In this document: positions 44,353 to 55,705 of the stretch, in pieces
How the letters are laid out: each line of letters begins with the position of its first letter
How positions within the stretch are numbered: the stretch's first letter is position 1
From: Tanypteryx hageni
Lineage: Eukaryota; Arthropoda; Insecta; Odonata; Petaluridae
Length of the DNA stretch: 64,000 nucleotides
Assembly (NCBI GenBank): GCA_028673005.1
Contig: CM054117.1
Coordinates: 496,001 to 560,000 of the forward strand
Direction of reading: 5' to 3'
Notes under the pieces: generated by a model
The model's input: only the letters and a program-made list of their open reading frames with translations
Database searches by the model: none
Told to the model about the DNA's origin: nothing
Position numbers and translations under genes: made by a program

Positions 44353-45383
44353 CCTTTATCCGCCGGATTTAAATGCCCGCTAGTAGGTTCTATCTGCCGG
44401 ATTTATTTGGGGCATTTTAAAAATCTGTTTACACACTGAAAAAATCGCATATCTAATAAACTATTCGTGATAAAATGTTCAAATAAAAATTATTCTATAA
44501 TTAACTAATTGCAGAATTACATGATGCTACTTATTTGAGGAAAGAAACGTGTTGAAATCTAGTATTGGTATTCAAATTTGGATAAATGCAATAAAATGCA
44601 GATACAATTATAGTACTCGAGTTCATTCCACTTGGATTGGCAGTAAAAGGTTGCACACTGATGTTTCATCTTCTACCTTCATGTGAAGATCTCCATTTAG
44701 GTGAATCACCACTCCTTGCCGAGACAGGCTCCTCCTCACCGTCACTATGGCTTTCCACACTTTCTTTTTCGTACACGTCAAAATACGAATCAACAAGGAC
44801 TTACTCGATATCCTCGTGTTGCATTTTATGCGTAGGGCCCATTTCCAAAAATAATTACAAAAATATATATAACTCGGAAATAATTATATAAAAATTAAGT
44901 AATCACTAAAAAATAAACAGACGAATAGATTTTCCACATACAAGTCGACTCTCACTCTACTTCGTGGTCTGAAAACATATGAACGTAAATGCAGTAAATC
45001 GCAGATATGCAAAAGGAAGAAGAAAATAGTAAAGGGACCTTTGGTTAGTTCTTAGTCCTGGGGTTCAGTTTATTGCATCTCTTTGGGTTGCGTAAGAGGG
45101 TCTCACGGTGGAGGCTTATATTTTGAGACAGCCACTCTCTCGAGTGTTTGTTTATCCTTATGGTCTAAATTTCGCCCGAATAAAGACGATTATCTATCTA
45201 TCCCCCAATCCTTAAGAACTTCGGCCTTGGGAGAGGAGGAGTAAAAGAAAGATGTCTGGTCTTTTGTCTCCTCTTACTATTTTGATTCCATGACAAAAAC
45301 GACATGTGAGCGGCCTCGGAACTTAGCGGGCCACTGGCGTGCCGTTCAGCAGACTTACCCAGAAATTTGCCAAAATTTAAAGG
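44353..45383. mobile_element. Candidate piggyBac-type MITE with TTAA flanks
   Basis: TTAA at 44349-44352 is followed by CCTTTATCCGCCGG, and AAATTTAAAGG is followed by TTAA at 45384-45387. Outer CCTTTA inverted ends and inner GCCCGCTAG / CTTAGCGGGC blocks match. A minus-strand acidic segment (YFDVYEKESVESHSDGEEEP, about 44790-44730) resembles a piggyBac N-terminus. A separate insertion with a tail AATAAAGACGATTATCTATC (about 45178-45199) may be a non-LTR 3' end. Confidence 0.5.
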
Positions 45384-45509
45384 TTAACTGAAATTTCATA
45401 CTCTAGATTCAAATATTTACTATATATCTACCCAGTCTTTTGCATATAAGTTTAAAACTACATGCATTAATATTATAACAGTTTCACTCATGTATTCATT
45501 TATTTGTAG

Positions 45510-45740
45510 CTGTGAGAGATGAATGTAATCCAGAGACAGAAAACAAGGTAGTCGAACCAGAAGTTCATGCAAATTATGCAAATACATCTTCTAAGGATGA
45601 GCCTTCCGAGGATGAGGCAACTAAACAGAATGGTGACGATAATAAAGATTATATAATATGAAGGCTGAAAGCACAAGTCTCTTCTTTACAAAATCAAGTG
45701 AAGACGTTGTAGATAAATCTAGAGGAAACTACTAGGGACA
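45510..45740 (+). pseudogene. Candidate coiled-coil exon of the P-like transposase
   Basis: The acceptor TTTGTAG ends at 45509. The frame reads VRDECNPETENKVVEPEVHA, then an acidic stretch, a TGA, and RLKAQVSSLQNQVKTL followed by a TAG. P-type transposases carry a leucine-zipper coiled coil after the THAP domain, which fits this position and strand. Two stops make it non-functional. The link to the THAP exon is inferred. Confidence 0.5.
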
Positions 45741-46723
45741 CAATGTGCCAAATTTTGATTGTTTTTATACATATTTTTTAGTTTGAATTTATATTTTTCC
45801 ATTACATGAACAAGTCTTTTTTTATAAATGTTTCTCTGCAGCTCATTGTTTTATCATAAAGATAATAAAGAACTTTGTCCAAATGGTTAACGAAAAAGGT
45901 TTTCAATAAAAGTACTAGTAATTTACTTTTACTTGTAATTAATTACTTTTCCTATCAAGTAATTATACTTGTAGTTAATTACAAAAATTCTTAAGTAACT
46001 GTAATCAATTACTTCTTCCAAGTACTCTTCCCAACACTGCTGTGCTTTTTCTCCTCCTGATTATTGGATAGGTACCTTTTATATATAAATATGATATATA
46101 ATGATGTGGTATTCTATAATTTGGTGTAGATGCCAAAACTTTCGTATGCATTACATTTTTATATATCTTCATTTGTTTTATTATTAGACAAGTTTTTTCT
46201 GTAAATTTGCTGTTCCAACATTTGATGTCAATGACAAAAGTTGACATGTCCTATATCTGTTAAAGAAATCTTGAAAGACATAATAAAATTATTGTTCGAT
46301 ATCCTGAATGCATTTACTGAAAATGTACTTGCGTGCCTTATTGTATACGAGTATTTTATCTTTTGTTTGAGGATCACTAAATGATTGTGAGAATTTCTGC
46401 ATAACTTATGTCTAATGAAGTACTTTTGCTGAAATTAATTTAATATTAGTATGAATAATGCTCTTGTTAAAAATTAAAATTAAATTAATTTTTTCTGACT
46501 TACGACCATCCAACCGCCTAGTTATTACCCAGATTTCCTTCAAGTTATGCTAAATACAGTATGTATGCACTTATTTTAATGGATTTCTTATGGGATTCAC
46601 ATCAATGCCTTTGAAAAATAATGGGCAAACCTCGTTAATGATGAATTTTTAAACCTATTTTCCTAAAAAAAGAACGCCCCATAAAAATAACCCGAAAAGT
46701 TACTCAGTAGTCGTCTGCTAGAG

Positions 46724-46980
46724 CAGTGCTTCTCAACCGGGGGTCCCTGGACCCATAGAGGCCCGTGCATTATTTATCAGGGGTTTGCGAGTTGAGTAGG
46801 ACATGATGATTATTTTTATCTATAACCTGTTTGATCCAGCACAGAGCTCTCATTAATGTTTCAAAGTGAAAATACGAGAAAATGAATGAGAAATGCATGA
46901 ATTTTTCATAAAGAGGAGGTCCGCAGAAATTGTCAGACTTTGTAAGGGGTCCGCGGCTCCAAAAAGGTTGAGAAACACTG
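46724..46980. mobile_element. hAT MITE with perfect 8-bp duplication
   Basis: The termini CAGTGCTTCTCAACC and GGTTGAGAAACACTG flank 257 bp. TGCTAGAG is duplicated exactly at 46716-46723 and 46981-46988. The internal GGGGTCC blocks are also inverted. It sits next to the subterminal repeat of the P-like element. Confidence 0.9.
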
Positions 46981-48093
46981 TGCTAGAGGACCCAATATGG
47001 CAGCCAGACAGAGTTGTCATAACCTTTCAAATACATGGTCTTGGGTGATGTTGATCCTCGACAATGCTCCTGGCCACCCTCCTGGACTTTGATGCATGAG
47101 TGAAGATTGTCTTCCTGCCTAATTCAGCTTATGGATCAAGGAGTTATCATGATGTTCAAGGCCTATTACACCCGACGTTCCTTTGCCAGTTTGAACGCAG
47201 CCATGAAGGAGGACAATGATCTGACAGTGAAGGACTTTTGGAAGGCATTCAATATCCTAGACGCAGTAAGGATCATAAGGGACTTGTGGGCTGAAGTTGC
47301 TGAGAAAACAATGAAGGACGTCTAGAAGAAACTGGACCCTTTCTTCTTCACGGAGATTCAAGACTCAGAAGCTGCTCCAGAAGTCGATCCTGTTGCCCAG
47401 GTAACAGAGGAAGTCATCGCTATGGCAATGGACTTGATTTGTAAGTTGATGCTGAAGATGTCTTTGAGTTGCTGAACTCCCATGACCAGGAGCTCACGCT
47501 CAACGATTTTGTTGAAATTCAGAAGCAAAGCGCCCTTGAGGAAGCTGAAGAGCCTGAACCTAAGGAGAGGACCATGATGCTTTCAAAGTTGACTGATGGG
47601 CTTGGACTCATTCAAGCTAGTATCAAGGTTCTTGAGGACATTGATTCGAACGAGCAGTGAGCAGCAACAACTAGACAAGGAATCAAGAGGCTGCTTGTTT
47701 GCTATGAGGAGATTCTGAGGGATAAGAAGAGGTCTTTGTCTGGCCCGACTTCAATGCTTGATTTCTTCAAGCCATCTTCAAAGACTCGTGCATCACCACC
47801 TGTATTGTTGGACATTGGAGATGATGATCCAGATGACCTGCCTACAGTTCAAGAGGAAGTGCCTCCTCCTCCTTCAATTGTCATTTTTTTGTCAGATTTC
47901 ACATATTTTGTAAATTAAATTAAATTAAAGTACATATAAATATATCTTTTTTCCTGGCCAAAATTGATTGTCTGGAACCACCCTTCCCATTTTAACCTGG
48001 CATTTATGGGAAAACACTTCTCGACTTACATCGTCTCGACTAACGTCGCCAGTCTCGGAAACAATTATGATGTAACTTCAGGAAATGACTGTA

Positions 48094-48880
48094 GTTAAAA
48101 TTGAGATACAAACTTGGGACATGAGAGTCCAATAGCTGGAAGAACTAGGTATATATTTTTCCAAGTCAACATTCCAATCCATGAAGAATGAGTGCAAAAA
48201 TTTGTTTTCAATCAATTTTTAACCATGAAAACTATCATAGCAATGGGCCTAATGCTTTTCAATGGGAATTGATAATCAAAATTAAAACAAGTGATTTAAT
48301 GCCATTAATGTGAATTAATTAACTATGTTGTGATACAGTTGAATTCCACCAACACAAACATATTTTAACTTTTTAATCCCAACACAAAATATCCTATTAT
48401 TTCAAAAAACACATTTCTCCATTTATCAGTGTAAATAAATCAAATATGCCCAACTCTCCTATAACATGGAGGATATGATCTGAACAAATGCAGTGTAGTG
48501 TGAATCCAAGTTATGTGAACCTAGCTTTACATAGTGAAAGGAGATATACCCTTTCACGCACTCTCCACCATCCCCAAAATTCCTAAACATCTCTCTGATA
48601 CACACACATCTACAAATATAGTATTGTTGTTGGTTATTTATAAAGAAAGCACTCAGGCCCTACAAAATGTTCATTTCTCACTCAGCAACCTGAAATCCTA
48701 CATACCAAGTCTAACCAAACTCCATTTTTGCCAATCAGAATCCAGGTTAGCTGAATTTCTGGCATTAAAAACAAACTGCATTGTGGGGATTGCATATTAT
48801 AAGAACCTGTGTTATCAGAGGGCCAGATTTATGTATTTTGTATTTAAAATATTAATCATATTATAATAATATCATATCTA
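48094..48880. other. Non-coding stretch
   Basis: AT-rich, with no recognisable gene or repeat; only short unsupported open frames. Confidence 0.5.
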
Positions 48881-49737
48881 CCCAAATCCAAGACAAGGTT
48901 TTTTTCAAATTTCATCTTGCAAAAAATGGGGGTCATCTTAAATTCGAGCGTGAAGTCGTATACCGTCAATAAATTGCGACCAATTGATCCCGCATCAATT
49001 TGTCACACAACAAACTCATCGCACATCAATACATAGCACGACAAACTCATTGTGCATCAATTCATCACTAGACAAATTCATCGAGTGACAATTTCGTCGC
49101 AAGACAAATTCTTCACAAGACATTCATCGAGACACATTCATCGCAAGACAATTGGAAGGTGAGACACCATGACTGGTGTATGGCAGGTAGATACACTTGT
49201 TGGGTTGGGAGTCACCCCTTGCCATACATCATCCAATGTGTCTTGTGTAATTTGCAAAGAGAATTGCCATTCATTCTGGTATTACCAAAATATAAAGAAA
49301 AAAGTTTTTGTGGAAGTGTCTCCTCTGCCATTCACCAGTCATAGTGTCTCGCTTTCCAATTTGTCTCACGACGAATATGTCTAGAGATAAATTGATGCAC
49401 GATGAGTCTGTCGTGCAATGTATTGATGCGCGACAAATTTTTCGTATGATGAATTGACACACGATGAACTGACCATGACATGTTGTATGTAGGAAGTAAA
49501 GTTACGCATTTAATCAATGTTTCATAAACAAATGAAACAATATAAAAGAATTGTATCTGCTGAAAATTTTCATTGCAAACTTACAATCTGGAATTCAATT
49601 AATTAATGCTGAATACATGTGTTCAAAGTATACACCAGATAGTCAGTGAGAAATAAGGTCATGAAATTTTTTTTTTCTGTTTTGACAGTCTGCTAAAAGG
49701 TGGGTCGTCTTAGATTTGGGATCATCTTGGATTCAGG
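48881..49737. mobile_element. pogo/Tigger-type MITE with nested foldback repeat
   Basis: The left terminus CCCAAATCCAAGACAAGG and the right terminus, inverted CCTGAATCCAAGATGATCC, both lie next to TA (48879-48880, 49738-49739). Inside, 48974-49180 and 49325-49482 form imperfect inverted arms rich in GACAAATTCATCG-like words, which meet in the block CACCATGACTGG / CCAGTCATAGTG. No transposase. Confidence 0.7.
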
Positions 49738-49813
49738 TAAATAGGAGAGCAAAGTGAGCCCCCCGACAGGATTGGGCCTCATAAGGGCCCTAGTATATAT
49801 TAAAATAACTCAC

Positions 49814-51219
49814 CAACAAAAGAACTGGCGAAAACTGCAAGAGCATGGGTGTCATCGACCCATTTAATCTCAAATGCTGGAGCACAACTGTTTCCCCCTC
49901 CATATGGCGACAACACAGAGATCAGGTCTTGAGTTTTAAACTCTGAAGGAAATCCATATACTTCAACAACATGTGACAGTTCTGCAAGGGCATGGGCACC
50001 ATCAGTGCGATATTGAGTATAATCCGATTCTGCTTTCTCCATAACACTCACTTTGCCCACTGCTGTTACCACTTCCTCATACAACTTGCGAGCATGCAGC
50101 ACCTTATTGCTTCCTCGTGCTTTTGCCACTTCCAATCCTTCTTCTGAGAGGTCAAAAAGCTCTTCCCAGCTCAACAATGGCACATTATTTTCATCAGAAT
50201 CATTCTCACAACCAGCAATCTCTTTATTCTGAGATTCACACGAGTTTTCAGTACTAACACCATCTGTTTCTGGAGTAATCAGGTCAAAGACTCTTGCTTT
50301 AATTGGAGAGATATTTTCATTCGATTGGATGCCCCCATTCATTTTATTAGCATAAACAGAATTATTTTTCTCTGATGTCTTTTTGTTCTTTTTGGGAATT
50401 AAACCTTTCACATCCACAATTTTACTCTTACAGCGCATTGACTTTTCCAAATTGTTTCCTTTTAGGGTTTTATCATCTAGGTCCATACTAATATGATTAG
50501 TATCTAATGATTGTTTCTTTGATACTATTCCACTTGTCATTTCTTTCAAATGTATACACTGCACGTTAGCGGCACTTTTTTCAACTATGGCCAAAGTAAG
50601 ACTCTTTTCTTCCATTGTAGAAGTAACATCATGAGTGTTAGCAAAAACTACAGGCTCTCTATGCTTTACACACTGTTTGGATGATAATGTGGATGAAGAG
50701 CATTCACTCTGTAGCATGTGGTGGTCCAGAGGGCTGAGGTCATTACAAGGAGAGGCAATTCTTGATGGAAGAGACAAACAGAAATCAGCCCCAACAGAAT
50801 TTTGCATGACCTTGTCATGAGGCAGTGAATCAAGCAGCAAAGATGATGGTGACGCAGCTTTCCTTGGAATTTTTGACTGACAAATTGAAGCAGTAGAAGA
50901 TGATCTATTACTACTCGAGCTGATATAATTATTCACTGACATGCACTGTGTAGTCATACGTAAATTACTTTCAATACCACTTAACTTTCGGTCTGCAAGT
51001 TGAATGCTGGAGCCATTCATTTTCTTGGAAACATTTGCTTTTCTTGGTAAAGATGACAGTCTTTCCTCATCATTTTTTTCTGATTCATTAGATGAAATGG
51101 ATAAATGATTTAGAACTAATCCAGAAGCAGTACAAGAAGAGTTAGGTGTACCAGTTGCATTTGGTGCTCCACGCAGTGCTCTCGGCACATAAACTGCTAT
51201 ATCTGGTCGCCGCTGTTTG
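49814..51219 (-). CDS. R3HCC1L: R3HCC1L-like host gene, large internal exon
   Basis: The exon runs from an acceptor CTTACAG (AG ends at 51220) to a donor GTGAGT (starting 49813). It opens with KQRRPDIAVYVPRALRGA, the conserved N-terminal motif of R3HCC1/R3HCC1L proteins (RRPD.A.YVP.A). A long low-complexity Ser-, Asn- and Lys-rich region follows (about residues 20-360), then LLSWEELFDLSEEG. The conserved C-terminal RRM-like domain starts at about residue 400: LSHVVEVYGFPSEFKTQDLI, then FEIKWVDDTHALAVFASSFVG, where the exon ends. The rest of that domain and the C-terminal tail should lie in an exon further left, outside or past the MITE at 48881-49737. The start codon lies in an exon to the right. 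The ORF is open over 468 codons with no lesion, unlike its surroundings. The function of the family is poorly known. The gene identity is well supported by the two motif blocks; the exon ends are inferred. Confidence 0.82.
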
Positions 51220-51229
51220 CTGTAAGATT

Positions 51230-52140
51230 TAAAAAAATGTTCAATGTTAATAAAACATTTTATTGAACTGCATATGTGTGTGTGTATTTTTGGGTAATCA
51301 ACCTCTTGGATTATTTAAGCCATAAGTCCTTCCACACCGAACACACAAGAGAGGAGGGAAACTCAGTGCCGGCATTAGCCTACTCTTAACGAAGAGCACC
51401 AAGGGGGCCAATGGCTTAACGTCCCTTCCGAAGGACGGAGCGCTGACTTTGTGTGGTCTCCTTGAACCACACAAACAGGTGGCCGGGTGACCCAAGCTGC
51501 ATATGTAGAACTAATAAAGAATGGAGATACCTCCTATTACCATAAAAAAGGAAGTACTTCCATGCCAGTTATAATTATATATTCCCCATTTGTACACATA
51601 CTCTCCATAACTAGAATCCTTCAGCTTTACAATCGCTCTACTGAAGATGGAAATACATGTTTAGGCTATTTTTAAAGGAAATACACATTTGTGATTGTTT
51701 TGCTTGTGTGTGAAGAAAGGTGATTTCTCTTAACCTGGGAGAGCTGGAGAGATTGCATAAGTGTTCAGTCTGTAGCATAGAGTAATTTCTCCCAAACTGG
51801 TAAGCACTTCCTTTTTATTTCTTATGGTTAAAAGGAGGTTTTTTGATTATTTATTAGCTGTAATCAAACATACGACTCTGATCTTACTTTATCTTTGCAT
51901 ATATGGAATGAGATATTTTTCTGGAAAATGGTTAACTGACAGAGGACTTAGTCTTAGTAGATCAGAAAATTTGCAGGCAAAGAGCACAACATGAGGGGAA
52001 TTTTTTCTTGTTAGTTGATAAATAATTTTAGAGTTAAATCAATCTCAAAATCTTCTGTACATTATCACAGACCTTGACGGTACATAGACAGAATATCTTC
52101 CTACATACAATACAGTATAATTTCTACTTTATGAGGCAGG
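51230..52140. other. Probable intron sequence of the R3HCC1L-like gene
   Basis: Non-coding. It includes a GC-rich segment 51365-51500 (TTAACGTCCCTTCCGAAGGA, then a hairpin TGTGTGGT / ACCACACA) of unknown type that looks unlike its AT-rich neighbours and may be a SINE or other short repeat. Confidence 0.45.
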
Positions 52141-52654
52141 AGAGTACAGTAATACCTCGAGTTGCGCAAGTGATGCATTCTGCGAAATTCACGTAACTCG
52201 AAAGAATATTTTTCCAACATTAATGTAAACGTAAACTCGCGAAAAACAAAAGTTTTTGTAAAAGAAAGATTTATTTTAAAAAGTAAACATAATTTGAAAT
52301 TTATCGTTTTACAAAATTACATACATAATATAGCAAAATATCTGATGTGGACACCACATGACTTTCTCCATATCTGTAATATTTCTAAAAATTTTCCAAA
52401 TAGGTTACATGATAATAAATATTTTAAGAAACTGCGAGAAAATTTTAGACTTGACAAAAAAAAAACAGAAATAAACTCAAACCATAGCCTTCTGATATTG
52501 GATATAGCCACAAAGCTCTAACAACTAAGAAAAGAAAAAGGAGCATTACCAAGACGTAACTAAGCGTCAATTGTTAACAATAGTCGTCGGTAGGTGGCGT
52601 GGTGGTGGCAGCTAAAAATATAAGACATCTCTTAACCAATGCATTATATGGAAA

Positions 52655-53037
52655 AATGTTTCAAACAAAGGTTGTAGAAAATTAAATTTTCTACAACTTT
52701 TATTCCAATATATTCTTACATTTATCAAATATTAAAGCAAATATTTCAAAATAACGGATAAATGACAAGATTAAACACCCATTTCCGGTTGACTGATTTT
52801 TACCAAAAGTAATGTTTTTGTGACTTTATAAAAATGTTAACTATAAAATTTCACGTTGACCTGATCAATAGTTTTTGAGTTAGAGCACCCACAAAAAAGC
52901 TATCACACACACACACACAGACAGACATCATCGAGAAAATGGTCAAAACGTGTATTTCCGTTGAAATCTTGAAGTCTATTTTTTTCAAGAAAACAATACT
53001 TGCTTTCCCCTATACTACGTAAGGAGAAAGTAAAAAT
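52655..53037 (-). repeat. R2 dispersed repeat, copy 2
   Basis: Inverted relative to 34696-35040. It shares GTTTTTGAGTTAGAGCACCC-type and GAAAACAATACTTGC-type blocks. Confidence 0.8.
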
Positions 53038-53194
53038 AGGAAATAGGAAATAATAATAAATATTTTAAGAAACTGCAAGAAAATTTTAGGCTATACAAAG
53101 AACAGAAACTCCAACCATAGCCTTCTGATATTTTTATATAATCACAAAGCTCCATCAATTAAGAAATAAAAAGGAGAGTTACTAAAATATCTCT

Positions 53195-53596
53195 TAAACA
53201 ATGCATTATATGGGAATATTTTTCAAACAAAGGTTGTAGAAATTTAAATTTCCTACAACTTTTACTCCAATACATTTTTACATTTATCAAATATTAAAGC
53301 AAATATTTCAAAATAACGGATAAGTGACAAGATTAAACACCCATTTCCGCTTGACTGATTTTTACCAAAAACTAATCAGTTCTTGTGACTTTCATAAAAA
53401 TGTTAAATATAAAATTTTGCATTGACCTGATTAATAGTTTTTGAGTTAGAGCACCCACAAAAAAGCTATCACATACACATACACACACATCGTCGATAAA
53501 ATGGTCAAAACGTGTATTTCTGTTGAAATCTTGAAGTCAATTTTTTTCATGAAAACAATACTTTCCCCTATACTACACATAAGGAGAAAGTAAAAA
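53195..53596 (-). repeat. R2 dispersed repeat, copy 3
   Basis: Tandem with copy 2 in the same orientation, with the same upstream block TTTCAAACAAAGGTTGTAGA. This suggests a local duplication. Confidence 0.8.
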
Positions 53597-53608
53597 TTAA
53601 AACTCGCA

Positions 53609-53857
53609 TCAGACACTCACTGATTCTTCATCTTCACTAGTTGAATGGCCTGAACACTTCGGAGCCGGCTTATTAATGAAGGTATTTAATGTTGTCTGAT
53701 ACATGCAGTGCTGTTTCTCCCAGTAAACTTCTTCGTAACATGCGTTTGCATCCTTCATCAATCTTGAAACCTTCGCACTTCTTTCTTCATTTGGATCATT
53801 TTCAATAAAATATGACAAATCACTTACCAAAGCCTTGGTCATTCCACTTATTATCAA
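53609..53857 (-). pseudogene. Tigger-6 transposase C-terminus
   Basis: 82 codons on the minus strand: MTKALVSDLSYFIENDPNEE RSAKVSRLMKDANACYEEVY and QTTLNTFINKPAPK. The 'NDP..ER..KV' and 'QTTL..F..KP.P' blocks are the usual C-terminal tail of TIGD-type transposases. The HTH and DDE domains are absent from the element, so it is a non-functional remnant. Confidence 0.75.
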
Positions 53858-54025
53858 GGTTTATGTTGCTTGCACTTCTTCTTGAATGTTTTTTCTTCTT
53901 TTTGTTGGGCATCTAATAACTCAATTAAATTTTCATTAAAACTGAAATTTCTAAACAATCGCACAAAAATCACGTCAATGCAAAATCGCGCAATTCAAAC
54001 TCCCGTAACTTGAGGTATTACTGTA

Positions 54026-55700
54026 TTTCAATCCAGGTATGATTTAAGACCTTTGTGGTCAATATGGAGGAAGGTTAGGATCGAGTTGGAATATTATACA
54101 GTTAAGATAAAGTAAAATGGGAAATGCTTCACTAAAACTTTTTCAATGGTTGTTAGCTGATATTGAAATATTTGCCCGAGTGTCCTATCTATGTGACATA
54201 ACAATTATTCTCTGCTTGATGAGGATGTGATACACTGAAACCTGGTATCATCGTTCCTTACATAACTCCATGGATACTATCAGAATAGCTTTTTAGGCGC
54301 TCCTTACAACAATTAACAAGTGAATATATAAAAATGAATTTTTATAACCAACTTTTATATAGTTTATACTTTACTATGAATAAACTCTATATTATAATTA
54401 TGATAACCTTTCTGCTTTCATGGATGTAAAAAGTTGCAAAAGTGTCTACCAGCTGTTGAGTGATGTGGAGATCTCTCTATTTAGCCTTTAATCTTTTTAC
54501 AGTTGTGAGAATGGCAGACAGAAGTAGAGAACTGTAAGAATGTTTAGCAGTAGTAAGAAGTTTGATAGTATCTTTTGTTTCATTAATGAAAATACTGACT
54601 TATCCATTCATATTGCTTAAAATCAACGAAAAATAAGCCACCTGAAGTTCCAAAGAATAAAATTATGTTCATGGCACAAACTACATAAACAAATATAGTC
54701 ATCTCAAGTAGTTTTCAAATGAATTTTCAATGTGAACTATTCCAAGAAGATCGCATTAATGATTATTAATAGTAGAGCAATACGAATGAGATTATAATGT
54801 AATAATAATAAAATACATGTATAAGGCAAAATTTTAAGAGGAGCAATAAGAATTTAATAACAATAATAAATTCACCAAAAGCTTACATGTACCTTGATTT
54901 TCCAGACGCAATTCTTAATGAAACTCATAGGGAAAACAGAATAATCTTAAATGAATCAAGATAAAAAGTTTTAAGATAAATAAAAACTTACAATTATTAG
55001 CAGAAATATCCCTTCAAAAACATAGGAATGACAGTATCAATACAAATCCACATTAAAATAAAGAGACTTCTATTAAACAATGACAATAAGAAAATATTTC
55101 CTGTTTTTTAATTTTGTTAATGAAAACAAACTTCGTGACAACTGATGTAAGCAATATCTGCTGTAAATACCTAATTAGTTTAATTTTTTTTGTGCGCACA
55201 CAGTATTTGGAAAATGTAGGGAAATGGATAATCTATGAAGAAGTAATGAATGTAAATACGTCTATTTTCTTTACATATTCACAGCGCTTGTATGTGAAAA
55301 GAAATGAGTAATTTACGATGAAGGAATGAACATGATCATAAAGATCACATTACTACTATTTGAGCAAGGTAAGTTTTTAATAATTGTCGATTGTTTTATT
55401 AATTACAATTGATTAGGAATTGGTCAGTGAATCAAATATTCGACGTTTCCTTGGCATCACCGCTGGCATTTCAGTTCATAGACATTATACTAAGCCATTA
55501 ATATTTATATTCTTTGACATGATTGCATAAATCGTAAAGAACGCTTCTGCCTCGCATCTTTCCACTCTTGTTCTTTCTCATTTTGCTTCCAGCATGAGCA
55601 CCTATTAGCGTTGGTCTGTTTGCATGTCTGTATTCAGCTACAAATTGGATTTCCATGAAATTTGGTATTAAGGGCTTTAGAGCAAAGACAATAAAAAATG
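54026..55700. other. AT-rich non-coding stretch
   Basis: No gene, repeat border or RNA seen; possibly intron or intergenic sequence of the host. Confidence 0.5.
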
Positions 55701-55705
55701 ATATA

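Larger units (their letters stand above)
41275..47043 (+). mobile_element. P-superfamily element (THAP-containing, internally deleted)
   Basis: The 31-bp terminal inverted repeats are at 41275-41305 and 47013-47043. The inner 21 bases are identical; their last 20 read ATTTGAAAGGTTATGACAAC. The outer ten begin CAAGGCCGTC and, on the right, CAAGACCATG. An exact 8-bp duplication GGTGATGT flanks them (41267-41274, 47044-47051). Subterminal inverted repeats CCATATTGGGTCCT lie at about 41374-41387 and 46988-47000. TIR length, CA start, 8-bp duplication and subterminal repeats match P elements. It contains a THAP exon but no visible catalytic region, and hosts Tigger-3, a TTAA-flanked MITE and a hAT MITE. 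Confidence 0.85.
40366..47920 (+). pseudogene. Tigger-4 transposase, split by the P-like element
   Basis: From ATG at 40366: MASKRDASASTSDSKKRKTL, an HTH (HEIIKLSDGELKACEIDAKM) and TTVRTIVKDKE. A frameshift near 40550 leads to 40560-40900 with the CENP-B-type domain (GLDAEMESLLKMWCDDQ, FLTSHGWFNRFKQHC). Another shift leads to 40910-41266 with the DDE start FNADEKRLFWKKMP, LMLGGNAAGDCKLKLLLINH and SKAWVTAPVFEDWF, up to LPFKVM at the insertion. Beyond the P-like element, from 47052, it resumes at LILDNAPGHPP (second Asp), then MDQGVIMMFKAYYTRRSF, and an acidic C-terminal region ending near 47918. The reading is collinear across the insertion. Several shifts and stops show it is dead. Confidence 0.88.
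40033..48091 (+). mobile_element. Tigger-4 (TIGD/Jerky-type), with nested P-like element
   Basis: The left end CAGTACTTACATTG follows TA at 40031-40032. The right end AATGACTG stops at 48091 before TA. Subterminal blocks with ACTTACATCGTC-like sequence occur at both sides (40040-40150 and 48015-48045). Its own length without the P-like insertion is about 2.3 kb. Confidence 0.75.
52147..54023 (-). mobile_element. Tigger-6 remnant containing two R2 copies
   Basis: The termini CAGTAATACCTCGAGTTGCG (left) and, inverted, CAGTAATACCTCAAGTTACG (right) are flanked by TA (52145-52146, 54024-54025). It keeps only the C-terminal coding part of a Tigger transposase and contains two inverted R2 repeats. 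Confidence 0.85.

Noticed and set aside
45100..45200. A complete SINE
   Set aside because: The TCTATC-type tail and AATAAAG suggest a non-LTR 3' end, but no Pol III boxes or boundaries are visible, so it is only mentioned within the TTAA-flanked element.
48534..48866. A 110-codon plus frame
   Set aside because: Low-information composition, no family motif and no regulatory or splice context.
49000..49180. CRISPR-like array from repeated GACAAATTCATCG words
   Set aside because: The words vary in length and spacing with no constant repeat or spacers, and the context is a eukaryotic MITE.
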